A stretch of DNA of 64,000 bases, taken from assembly GCF_009831455.1 (NCBI RefSeq), contig NZ_WOWO01000003.1:310001-374000 (forward strand), in the 5' to 3' direction. A model generated the notes under the pieces. It made no database searches. It saw nothing but the letters and a program-made list of their open reading frames with translations, and was not told the DNA's origin. This document shows, in pieces, positions 50,228 through 57,412 of this stretch. A program made the position numbers and the translations under genes. This DNA is from Salinirussus salinus (lineage in GTDB: Archaea > Halobacteriota > Halobacteria > Halobacteriales > Haloarculaceae). The stretch's first letter is position 1, and every line of letters starts with the position of its first letter.

Positions 50228-50962
50228 CTACTGGTACATCCCCAGCGGCTGGGCGCGGGTGGATTCGTCCTGGGCCTCCTGCATCCGCTCGGCGAGGTTC
50301 TCGCGGGCGGTTGCGATCCGGTCGGCCTGCTCGACAAGCCGGTCGGTGTCGACCTCGACGCCCGCGATGGGCTCGACCGCCTCCGTCAGGATGACCCGGG
50401 CGGCCTCGGGGTCCGGAAAGCCCTGGCTGGCCTCGACCACGAGGGCGACGCCGTCGACGCCCTGCTGTCCGGCCTCGGCGACCAGTGCGCCGGTTGGCCC
50501 GCTGATCAGTCCGCTTTCCTCCGGCGTCGAGACCCCGTGCTCCTCGAGCAGGGCGCCGCCGGCACCGGTCCCGATCCCGTACAGCCCGGGGACACCCTCC
50601 TTCTCGACGGGCAGACCGCTCAGGTAGACCGGTGTGACGTCCCGTTCAGCGAGCCAGCCGGTGACACAGCCGGCGAACTCCTCGGCCGCGCTGGGCGAGA
50701 CGGGGATGTCGCTCTGGAGGACCAGCAGGTCCCGCGCCTCGTCGGCGTAGATGCGGACGGGCGCTTTCACGTCCCGGCTGCCCTCGTGGTAGACCGCGAC
50801 GTCGGGCAGCCCCTCGCAGCGACAGGCCGCGAACTCGGTCATCCCGAACTCCTCGACGAGGTGGTCGGCCGCGATCTTGCCGACGAGTCCGACGCCGGGA
50901 AGCCCCTCGACCAGCGTCGGCTCCGTCAGGTCAACGTCGGTGAATTCCTCGATGTGTGCCAT
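50228..50962 (-). CDS. Proteasome assembly chaperone family protein (PAC2)
   Basis: A 244-residue PAC2-family protein. Conserved segments: EGLPGVGLVGKIAADHLVEE at residues 19-38, VLQSDIPVSPSAAEEFAG, and PVYLSGLPVEKEG. Homologues in archaea bind and help assemble the 20S proteasome. The C-terminus ends QPLGMYQ, compatible with the HbYX-like hydrophobic-Tyr-x tail used to dock on proteasome alpha rings (here MYQ). Divergent from the next gene. Confidence 0.9.
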   Translation of the reverse strand: MAHIEEFTDVDLTEPTLVEGLPGVGLVGKIAADHLVEEFGMTEFAACRCEGLPDVAVYHEGSRDVKAPVRIYADEARDLLVLQSDIPVSPSAAEEFAGCVTGWLAERDVTPVYLSGLPVEKEGVPGLYGIGTGAGGALLEEHGVSTPEESGLISGPTGALVAEAGQQGVDGVALVVEASQGFPDPEAARVILTEAVEPIAGVEVDTDRLVEQADRIATARENLAERMQEAQDESTRAQPLGMYQ

Positions 50963-51036
50963 ACCGGAACGGCGACGCCCAGCGACTTAATCCCGCCGGC
51001 GGTGGGATTATGTCCGTCGGCCGTGTTCCTCCTGGA

Positions 51037-51315
51037 ATGAGCGAAATACCGGCCGACGAGCCCGAGGAGACGCCGTTTTCCGGCACCGGCGACGAAACCG
51101 ACTGGGTCGACGTCCGGATGACCGACCCCCAGGAAGGGGAGTGGGACATCGACGCCGTCGTCGCCGACGGGCGGGTCGAGTACGTCGACCTCCGGATCCG
51201 GCCGGCGCTGCTGACCGGTTTCGTCGAGTGTCTCGTCGAGGACCTGGACGACGAGGGGGCCGCCAGGGTCCTCCAGCGGCTCGCCGACCGGCAGGACGTC
51301 GACCTCGACGGCTGA
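51037..51315 (+). CDS. Small acidic conserved protein, function unknown
   Basis: A 92-residue protein starting MSEIPADEPEETPFSGTGDE. The fold seems short alpha/beta with a strand VRMTDPQEGEWDIDAVVADG and a helix LTGFVECLVEDLDDEGAARVL. The start is favoured over an upstream ATG because a TATA-like GGATTATGT (about 51006-51014) lies about 27 nt upstream. No family was recognised. Confidence 0.72.
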   Translation: MSEIPADEPEETPFSGTGDETDWVDVRMTDPQEGEWDIDAVVADGRVEYVDLRIRPALLTGFVECLVEDLDDEGAARVLQRLADRQDVDLDG

Positions 51316-51374
51316 CGCGGGCCGCGCCACGGGGCGACGGCGTGCCCGGTACGGTCGTGCGCCCAGCCGTCGGC

Positions 51375-51725
51375 TCAGCTGTCGTCGTCGGACTCGCTCT
51401 CGACCTCGATGGTCCTGGGTTCGGCGTCCGCGTCGCCGGCGTCGTCGCCGAACAGCGTCGAGCCGATGTCGCGGGCGACGGACTCCACCTGATTGCGGAG
51501 CGTGCTCACCTCCGACTCGAACTCCTCGACCGACCGCTCGACGTAGTGGACCCGCTGGAGCGGGACCCGCCGGACGATGTCGTTGCCGGCCTCGTCCTCG
51601 TCGAGCTTGACGATCCAGTGGTCCTGGAAGTAGGCGATGCGCTCGTTCGGGACGGTTCGCTCGACGGTCCCCTCCTCGGGGTCCTCGTAGACGATGACCG
51701 CCTCTCCGAGGTCCGGGTCTGCCAT
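51375..51725 (-). CDS. Conserved haloarchaeal protein, function unknown
   Basis: A 116-residue acidic protein: beta-rich N-terminal half (AVIVYEDPEEGTVERTVPNE, IAYFQDHWIVKLDE) followed by a helix/coiled coil (SVEEFESEVSTLRNQVESVA) and an acidic tail. Such small two-part proteins are common in haloarchaea without known role. The start MADPDLGEAV is at 51725; frames upstream are basic. Confidence 0.75.
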   Translation of the reverse strand: MADPDLGEAVIVYEDPEEGTVERTVPNERIAYFQDHWIVKLDEDEAGNDIVRRVPLQRVHYVERSVEEFESEVSTLRNQVESVARDIGSTLFGDDAGDADAEPRTIEVESESDDDS

Positions 51726-51807
51726 ACCGGGGGGTGGAGCGGAACACGGGTAGGTCTGTTGGCGCCGCTTCGAAACCCACAAGCGCCGGCCCGGCCTTGC
51801 ACCGCCA

Positions 51808-52713
51808 ATGGACGTCCTGGAGCGGTACGAGCCGCTTGTGGGTGACTTCGCGGCCTTCCTGGCGGCCTGCGAGCGCCCGCTGCCCTCGGTCGTCAGGGTC
51901 AACACGCTCCGGACGACCGTCGAGCGCGCGAGGGCGGCGCTGGCCGAGGCAGGGTTAGAGCCCGAGCCGGTCGGGTGGCACCCCGGACTCTTCCGGCTCT
52001 CGGGTCAGCCGGGCGCGAACTGGCCGTACGCCCACGGCTGGCTCCACGGCCAGGAGGAGGTGTCGGCGGTCCCGGCCCGCGTGCTCGACCCCCGGCCCGG
52101 CGACGTCGTCTGGGACGCCACCGCCGCGCCCGGCTCCAAGACCACCCAGCTCGCGGCGCTGATGGAGGATTCGGGGCGGGTGGTGGCCACCGACAACAAC
52201 ATCGGGCGAGTGTCGGCACTGCGCTCGAACACCGAGCGGCTGGGCGTGACGAACACCGCCGTCACTACCGAGGACGCCCGCAACCACTCGCTGAAACCCT
52301 TTGCCCACGACGCCTACGACCGCGCGCTGGTCGACGCCCCCTGCTCGTGTGAGGGGACCGTCCGGAAGAACCCCGACACGCTCGAGGAGTGGACGATGGA
52401 ACACGTCGAGGGGGTCGCCGCCGTCCAGAAGGGCGTGCTCCGGCGGGCCGTCCAGGCCACCCGCGAGGGCGGGGTCGTCGTCTACTCGACCTGCACGTTC
52501 GCCCCCGAGGAGAACGAGGCCGTCGTCGACTACGTGCTGGGCGAGGAGGACTGCCGGCCCCTGGAGATGGACCTGCCGCTGGAGCACGCCTCGGGTGTCA
52601 CCGAGTGGCAGGGCGAGACCTACGACGACCGGCTGACCCGCGCGGCCCGGATCTACCCCCATCATAATGACACGGGCGGCTTCTTCTGTGCGAAACTGGA
52701 GGTGACCGGATGA
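51808..52713 (+). CDS. RsmB/NOP-family RNA (cytosine-5) methyltransferase
   Basis: A 301-residue methyltransferase. SAM site motif WDATAAPGSKTTQLAALM (about 110-127), DNNIGRV for ribose binding, then the two catalytic Cys: DAPCSCEG (motif IV) and YSTCTFAPEENE (motif VI). It acts on rRNA or tRNA cytosine. The following gene overlaps by 4 nt and probably supplies a C-terminal RNA-binding module as a separate protein. Confidence 0.94.
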   Translation: MDVLERYEPLVGDFAAFLAACERPLPSVVRVNTLRTTVERARAALAEAGLEPEPVGWHPGLFRLSGQPGANWPYAHGWLHGQEEVSAVPARVLDPRPGDVVWDATAAPGSKTTQLAALMEDSGRVVATDNNIGRVSALRSNTERLGVTNTAVTTEDARNHSLKPFAHDAYDRALVDAPCSCEGTVRKNPDTLEEWTMEHVEGVAAVQKGVLRRAVQATREGGVVVYSTCTFAPEENEAVVDYVLGEEDCRPLEMDLPLEHASGVTEWQGETYDDRLTRAARIYPHHNDTGGFFCAKLEVTG

Positions 52714-53291
52714 GCGACGGAGGCGGGGCAGGCGGCGGGAGCAAGCGCGGGAACGGCAGCGAGGGCACCGGCGAGGCCGAGAACCGCCCCCACCGCTTCG
52801 ACCGCCTGCCCGCCACGGCCAGCGAGCGGACGGTGCCGAACCGGCCGACCCGCGCGGCGGTGCTGGAGTGGTTCGAGGAGCGGTTCGGCATCCCGCCCGG
52901 GACCTTCGAGGGATACAGCTTCTGGGAGCGGGGTGCGGGGAAGATATGGTGTCTCGCGGAAGTTGACACACCGGAGCCCGACGCCGTCGACGTCGAGGCC
53001 CTGGGGATGACGCTTCTCAGGACCCGCCAGGAGCACTGGAAGCCGACGATGGCCGGCGTCCAGAAGTTCGGCGGCCACGCCACTCGAAATGTTCTGGAAC
53101 TCGACGACGAGCGCGCCCGACGGTTTCTCGCCGGCGAGGAACAGGAGGTCGAGTGGGAGGGCGACTGGGGGTATCTGATCATCGCTCACGAAATCGCGGG
53201 CGGCGTCGAACCGCTCGGGGTCGGCCTCTACACCTACGGAACGCTGCGCTCGCAGGTCCCGAAGGGGCGGCGCCGTGAATTGGAAAAGTGA
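52710..53291 (+). CDS. RNA-binding-like partner of the NOP-type methyltransferase (DUF7122-like)
   Basis: A 193-residue protein starting in the ATGA overlap with the methyltransferase. After a Gly/Ser-rich start it has a domain with RFGIPPGTFEGYSFWERGAG, VEALGMTLLRTRQEHWKPT and EWEGDWGYLIIAHEIAGG, resembling the C-terminal PUA-like domain that follows the RsmF methyltransferase in bacteria. Expected to bind the same RNA; recalled family name DUF7122. It ends 18 nt before element B. Confidence 0.82.
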   Translation: MSDGGGAGGGSKRGNGSEGTGEAENRPHRFDRLPATASERTVPNRPTRAAVLEWFEERFGIPPGTFEGYSFWERGAGKIWCLAEVDTPEPDAVDVEALGMTLLRTRQEHWKPTMAGVQKFGGHATRNVLELDDERARRFLAGEEQEVEWEGDWGYLIIAHEIAGGVEPLGVGLYTYGTLRSQVPKGRRRELEK

Positions 53292-53394
53292 GGTACCGCC
53301 TGACGGTGGTGTTTGATTAAACAGTCTTGCTGTCGGGAGTACTGAGAACAGCAAGAAAGCCCCGACTGGCTCCGCTCCCGCGCCTCGCTGTCAC

Positions 53395-53563
53395 CGAAAG
53401 AGCGCTGCGCGCTCTTTCGAGATGAGCGCGGGACTCCGTCCCGCGAACCATGCGAACGGCAGCTTCGCTGCCGTGAGCAGATGACGAGAGAGCTTCGCTC
53501 TCTCGAACCACGCGCGCTCACGGTGCTCGCGTGCTTGCGTCACCGGGAGAGCGAAGCTCTCCC
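53395..53563. repeat. Element B hairpin array
   Basis: There are perfect hairpins at 53395-53419 (11-bp stem), 53427-53445, 53456-53474, 53485-53505 and 53545-53563. They match the five hairpins of element A in reverse order. On the minus strand the first four carry GCA, GGA, GAA and GAA triloops closed by C-G. Confidence 0.8.
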
Positions 53564-53613
53564 GAGCCCGCGGCGCGACGCGCCGCGGACGGCGGGGTTC
53601 GCGGAGCCAGCCA

Positions 53614-53667
53614 CCCCTTTCAGTCCCGCCCAAGTCGGCTGTCCAGGCCGGGCGGGACTGAAAGGGG
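53614..53667. repeat. Element B 18-bp stem
   Basis: CCCCTTTCAGTCCCGCCC (53614-53631) pairs perfectly with GGGCGGGACTGAAAGGGG (53650-53667) across an 18-nt loop. It shares a 14-bp core with A's stem but extends in the other direction. Confidence 0.8.
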
Positions 53668-53755
53668 CCGGCGGCTCGCCGAGCGAGACAACGCAAGCAC
53701 CGCAAGGAGCGGAGCGACTGAGGAGCGCAGCGAGTCGCAGCCGGCGAGCCGCCGG
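53668..53755. repeat. Element B variable module bracketed by 14-bp inverted repeats
   Basis: CCGGCGGCTCGCCG (53668-53681) and CGGCGAGCCGCCGG (53742-53755) are exact reverse complements. The interior carries GAGCGGAGCGA and GAGCGCAGCGA units like those in the gene trailers. Confidence 0.75.
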
Positions 53756-53852
53756 GGGCTTTCTTACTGGAATCAATCCTGGTTCTGCTGAAGTAAACGC
53801 CATCTGAGTGAGGCACACAAGACAGTTAGCCGTTCGAGGGAAGCATTCGCGC

Positions 53853-54266
53853 ATGTGCCTGCCCTCCAGGCGCTCGGTGCTCTGCGGCCTCGGGTCGGTA
53901 GCTGCCGCCGGACTTGCGGGATGTATCGAAGCCAGGCCCAACGACACTTCCGGCACCGCCAACGACGACCTGGAAGGGAGCACCACCTTCCACACCTCCA
54001 TCGAGGTTCGCAACGAGGACGACAGGGCCTACACCGTGACGGCCGTCATCCGGCAGAGCGGCGAGCGCGTCCGCGAGGCCAGCACGCTCGCCAGCGCGGG
54101 CACGACCCGCGAGGTCGGTGTCGGCTCGCTCAAGCCCGGCGTCTACACTCTCGTCGTTCGCCTCGATTCTGGGGAGAGGGCCCGCACGGGACTGTCGGTT
54201 CGGGAAGATAGTGGTCGGGATCGTACAGTGGTGATCGACGAGTCCGGCGAGGCCCGCTTCCCCTGA
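53853..54266 (+). CDS. Tat-exported lipoprotein, function unknown
   Basis: A 137-residue protein. The signal peptide SRRSVLCGLGSVAAAGLAGC has a twin-arginine motif followed by a lipobox (LAGC), so it is probably exported folded through Tat and lipid-anchored at the outer face of the membrane. The mature part is beta-rich and Thr/Ser/Arg-containing (EVRNEDDRAYTVTAVIRQSG), like small haloarchaeal Ig-like or carboxypeptidase-regulatory-like domains. An AT-richer box (about 53822-53830) lies upstream. It is convergent with the kinase gene, one base apart. Confidence 0.85.
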   Translation: MCLPSRRSVLCGLGSVAAAGLAGCIEARPNDTSGTANDDLEGSTTFHTSIEVRNEDDRAYTVTAVIRQSGERVREASTLASAGTTREVGVGSLKPGVYTLVVRLDSGERARTGLSVREDSGRDRTVVIDESGEARFP

Positions 54267-54267
54267 C

Positions 54268-55335
54268 CTACAGCGGCTCCTCGCCCTCGATGATCCGCTC
54301 GGCGCGGTCGGCGAGTGCGGGAACCCGCTCGCGCATCTTCGGGTACATCGGGTTGTCGGCGTTGCCCTCCAGGTGGCGCCGGAAGAACATCTCGCCCAGC
54401 CCGGCGAGCTTGTAGACCGCGAGCGTCCGGTAGAAGCGGTCGTTGTCGTAGTCGAGGCCGGTGCGTTCCTCCCACCGCGCGACCAGTTCCTGGCGGGTCG
54501 GGAAGTCCTCGTGTTCCATGAAGCGGGTGACGAGTTCGGGCAGCACGGGCTCGGGGTCTTTCGCGTCCCGCCAGTAGGAGAGCATCCAGCCCAGGTCGAA
54601 GAAGGGGTCGCCGAGCGTCGACATCTCCCAGTCCAGCACGGCGTTGAGCCGCGGGGGGGTGCCCGGCGCGAACATGACGTTGTCGTGTTTGTAGTCGCCG
54701 TGGACCAGCGTGTGGGGGTACTCTTCGGGGGTGTTCTCGCTCAGCCACTCGCCGACCCGGTCCAGCGCGGGCACCTCCCGCTCCTCGCGGGTGACCTCGA
54801 AGGCCCACTCCAGTTGCTCGTGCCAGCGGTCGACCTGCCGTTCGGTGTACCCCTCGGGGTAGCCAAAGTCCTCGAGGCCGACGGCCTCGACGTCGACCTG
54901 GTTGATCTTCGCGAGCGTGTCAACCAGTTCCTCGCCCACCTTCTGCCGGCCCTCGGGGGTCTGGAACCGCTCGGGGACGCCCGCCCGCGGGACGTCGCCG
55001 GGGACCCGCTCCATCACGTAGAAGTCGGAGCCGATGATGTCGTGGTCGTCGCAGCCGACGATGGTCTCGGGCAGGGGGACGTCGGTGCCTTGGAGCGCGC
55101 TCATCACCTCGTACTCCCGGAGGACGTCGTGGGCGGTGTCGGCGGTCTCGCCCGGCGGCGGCCGCCGGATGATGAACTCCCGGTCGCCCCACTCGACGGT
55201 GAGCGTCTCGTTGGAGTTGCCGCCCTCGTGGCGCTCGACGCTGTAGCTGTCTGTCGGTCCGAGTTCCTCCTCCAGAAAGGCCTGGAGCTTGTCCACGTCG
55301 ACCAGGCGCTCGAAGTAGTCGTCGGCTTCTGCCAT
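54268..55335 (-). CDS. Phosphotransferase (APH family, ACAD10/11 kinase-like)
   Basis: A 355-residue aminoglycoside-phosphotransferase-fold kinase. Seen: a Gly-rich loop HEGGNSNETL (36-45), FIIRRPPPG, catalytic loop HGDYKHDNVMF (His-Gly-Asp) and metal-binding DWEMSTLGDPFFDLGWML. This layout is that of the kinase domain of ACAD10/11, which phosphorylates 4-hydroxyacyl-CoA before an acyl-CoA dehydrogenase acts. It is divergent from the acyl-CoA ligase at 55537; an antibiotic-resistance role is unlikely. Confidence 0.88.
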   Translation of the reverse strand: MAEADDYFERLVDVDKLQAFLEEELGPTDSYSVERHEGGNSNETLTVEWGDREFIIRRPPPGETADTAHDVLREYEVMSALQGTDVPLPETIVGCDDHDIIGSDFYVMERVPGDVPRAGVPERFQTPEGRQKVGEELVDTLAKINQVDVEAVGLEDFGYPEGYTERQVDRWHEQLEWAFEVTREEREVPALDRVGEWLSENTPEEYPHTLVHGDYKHDNVMFAPGTPPRLNAVLDWEMSTLGDPFFDLGWMLSYWRDAKDPEPVLPELVTRFMEHEDFPTRQELVARWEERTGLDYDNDRFYRTLAVYKLAGLGEMFFRRHLEGNADNPMYPKMRERVPALADRAERIIEGEEPL

Positions 55336-55503
55336 GGTGCTCTCTCCACGGTGGATGCATGAAAATGTGTGGGGTTTGGCCACACACACCCGCAGACGAG
55401 CATCGTTCGCGCGGGCCGCGACCCGTGGTATCACCCCTCGCGAATCGGCGTCGAATTTCCGGCGCTGACGCGCTGATGCCGTTGCAAGCGGACGATACAG
55501 CAA

Positions 55504-55510
55504 TTTTTAT
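55504..55510 (+). promoter_or_regulatory. TATA box of the acyl-CoA ligase gene
   Basis: TTTTTAT centred about 30 nt before the ATG at 55537, in a GC-rich background. The spacing fits leaderless or near-leaderless initiation. Confidence 0.6.
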
Positions 55511-55536
55511 CCGGCCATCCACGCCTCCTCTAGACG

Positions 55537-57120
55537 ATGACGAATCTCGTCACCGACGTCGCGGAGACGGTCGACGCGTATCCCGACCAGCCGGCGGTCT
55601 CCTTCCGGGGCCGGGAGATGACCTATGAGCAGTTCTGGCACCAGACCGGTCAGCTCGCGAAGGCGCTGACCGACGCCGGCCTGGAGCCCGGCGACCGTGT
55701 GGGTGTGTACCTCCCGAACCTCCCGCAGTTCGTCGTCTCCTACTACGGCGTGCTCCGTGCGGGGGGCGCGGTCGTCCCGATGAACCCCCAGTACAAGGCC
55801 CGCGAGATCGGTCACATGCTCGAGGACAGTGAGGCACAGGCCGTCATCGGCCTCGCCGACCTCGTCCCCTTCGTCCAGGCGGTCCGGGACGACGAGGACG
55901 TCGACGACAGCGTCGAGACGGTCGTCTCGGTCGGTGGCGAGGCCGAGGGCGCGACCCCGTTCGAGGAGTTCCTGGCCGAGGAGCCCATGGAGACCGTCGA
56001 CCGCGCGGACGACGACGTCGCCGCCCAGCCGTACACCTCCGGCACGACCGGCACGCCCAAGGGGGTCCTGCTGACCCACCACAACCTCGGGTGGATGACC
56101 CGCCACGCCGGTGACGTGATGGAGGAGGACTACGGCCCCGAGGACAAGCTGCTCGGCGTCCTGCCCCTGTTTCACATCTACGGGATGACCGTCGTCATGA
56201 ACGCCGGCCTCTACAACGGGTCGACGTACTACCCGATGCCCGAGTGGGACGCCGAGGAGGCCCTCTCGCTGATCGAGAGCGAGGGGATCACCATCATGCA
56301 CGGCGTCCCCGCGATGTACAACGACATCATCAACACGCCCGGCGCCGCCGACTACGACCTCTCCTCGCTGCGCTTTGTCAACTCCGGCGGGTCGTCGATC
56401 CCCATCGAGGTCATCGACCGCTTCGAGGAGATGTACGACCTCCAACTCAACGAGGGGTACGGGCTCACGGAGACCAGCCCGATCACCCACGCCAACCGCC
56501 CCGGCGCCCGCCGGAAGGGTTCCATCGGGAAGTCGATCCCCGGCGTCGACGCGAAGGTCGTCGACGACGACTTCGAGGAGATGCCCCGGGTCGAAGCGGG
56601 CCCCATCGACGAGGACGACTACGACCTCTCGGAGATCGTCGGCGAGATCGTCGTCTCCGGCCCCAACGTGATGAAGGGCTACCACGGCCGCCCGGAGGCG
56701 AACGCGGAGGCGTTCACCGAGGCCGAGGGCAAGACGTGGTTCCACACGGAGGACCTCGGCTACTGGGACGAGGACGGCTTCTTCTACGTCATCGACCGGG
56801 AGAAGCACATGATCGTCACCGGCGGCTACAACGTCTACCCCCGGGAGGTGGAGGAACTCCTCTTCGAGCACCCCGACGTGGCCGACGCGGCCGTCGTCGG
56901 CATCCCCGACGAGCGCCGCGGCGAGACGGTGAAAGCGTTCGTCGTCCCGACGCCCGACGCCGAGGCGACTCCCGAGGACATCAAGGAGTACTGCCTGGAC
57001 AACATGGCCGCCTACAAACACCCCCGCGAGGTCGAGTTCGTCGACGAACTCCCCCGGACGACGACGGGGAAGGTCCAGAAGTTCGAGCTGCGCGAGGCCG
57101 AGCAGGAGACGCCCGACTGA
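55537..57120 (+). CDS. Acyl-CoA ligase / AMP-dependent synthetase (FadD-like)
   Basis: A 527-residue adenylate-forming enzyme. P-loop YTSGTTGTPKG (166-176), NEGYGLTET (A5 motif), WFHTEDLGYWDEDGFFYVIDR (A7/A8 region) and PRTTTGKVQK with the catalytic Lys near residue 514. It activates a free acid to acyl-CoA via an acyl-AMP. Likely medium or long chain, but the acid is unknown. It is divergent from the kinase gene and 0.3 kb before the hydroxyacyl-CoA dehydrogenase fusion. Confidence 0.93.
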   Translation: MTNLVTDVAETVDAYPDQPAVSFRGREMTYEQFWHQTGQLAKALTDAGLEPGDRVGVYLPNLPQFVVSYYGVLRAGGAVVPMNPQYKAREIGHMLEDSEAQAVIGLADLVPFVQAVRDDEDVDDSVETVVSVGGEAEGATPFEEFLAEEPMETVDRADDDVAAQPYTSGTTGTPKGVLLTHHNLGWMTRHAGDVMEEDYGPEDKLLGVLPLFHIYGMTVVMNAGLYNGSTYYPMPEWDAEEALSLIESEGITIMHGVPAMYNDIINTPGAADYDLSSLRFVNSGGSSIPIEVIDRFEEMYDLQLNEGYGLTETSPITHANRPGARRKGSIGKSIPGVDAKVVDDDFEEMPRVEAGPIDEDDYDLSEIVGEIVVSGPNVMKGYHGRPEANAEAFTEAEGKTWFHTEDLGYWDEDGFFYVIDREKHMIVTGGYNVYPREVEELLFEHPDVADAAVVGIPDERRGETVKAFVVPTPDAEATPEDIKEYCLDNMAAYKHPREVEFVDELPRTTTGKVQKFELREAEQETPD

Positions 57121-57230
57121 GCGAAGCGAAGGAGAAGTCTCCGGACGACCGAGCGGCGACCGCAGGGAGCCGCGAGGCCGAGCAGAGCGAGGTCTCGGAA
57201 TAGGCGAGCGGGAGCGAAGCGACACGCGAG
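57121..57230. repeat. Purine-rich 3' trailer of the acyl-CoA ligase gene
   Basis: It begins immediately after the stop codon with GAGCGAAGCGAAGGAG-type units and GCGACCGCAGGGAGCCGCGAG, and later GGGAGCGAAGCGACACGCGAG. The same style occurs on the minus strand after RNase R (600-772) and after the zinc-ribbon gene (2140-2233). Confidence 0.55.
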
Positions 57231-57412
57231 CCGGGGAACCGAACCGTCCGGTTGAGGGGTGGGAGAACCGTCCGCTGAAACACGAAACGAGTTTCCCGTT
57301 TCTGCGCGTCGACCACGCCCAATACCGCCGGACAGCGGACGGTTCGAGCCCGAGCGGTGGAAATCCGCATCCGGTGGAACTTTAGGAGATGCGGACGCAC
57401 CTCCTGACAGTC

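Larger units (their letters stand above)
53309..53800. mobile_element. Element B: inverted relative of element A
   Basis: About 492 bp between the methyltransferase partner gene and the lipoprotein gene. Left to about 53667 it is the reverse complement of the right part of element A, with few differences. Outer ends are degenerate: GTGTTTGATTA at 53309 versus GCGTTTACTTC at 53800 reversed. The inner 15-bp repeats (53349-53363 and 53755-53769) differ at one position. A distinct module (53668-53755) replaces element A's module and is bracketed by 14-bp inverted repeats. One 141-codon minus-strand frame is open, with the same C-terminal product as in A. Confidence 0.72.

Noticed and set aside
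53391-53816. 141-aa protein encoded by element B
   Set aside because: Its sequence is dictated by palindromes, is rich in Arg/Ala and runs past the element ends; accidental frame more likely.
54268-55335. Aminoglycoside resistance gene
   Set aside because: The fold is shared with APH enzymes, but the neighbours are acyl-CoA genes and the motif layout fits the ACAD10/11 kinase branch.
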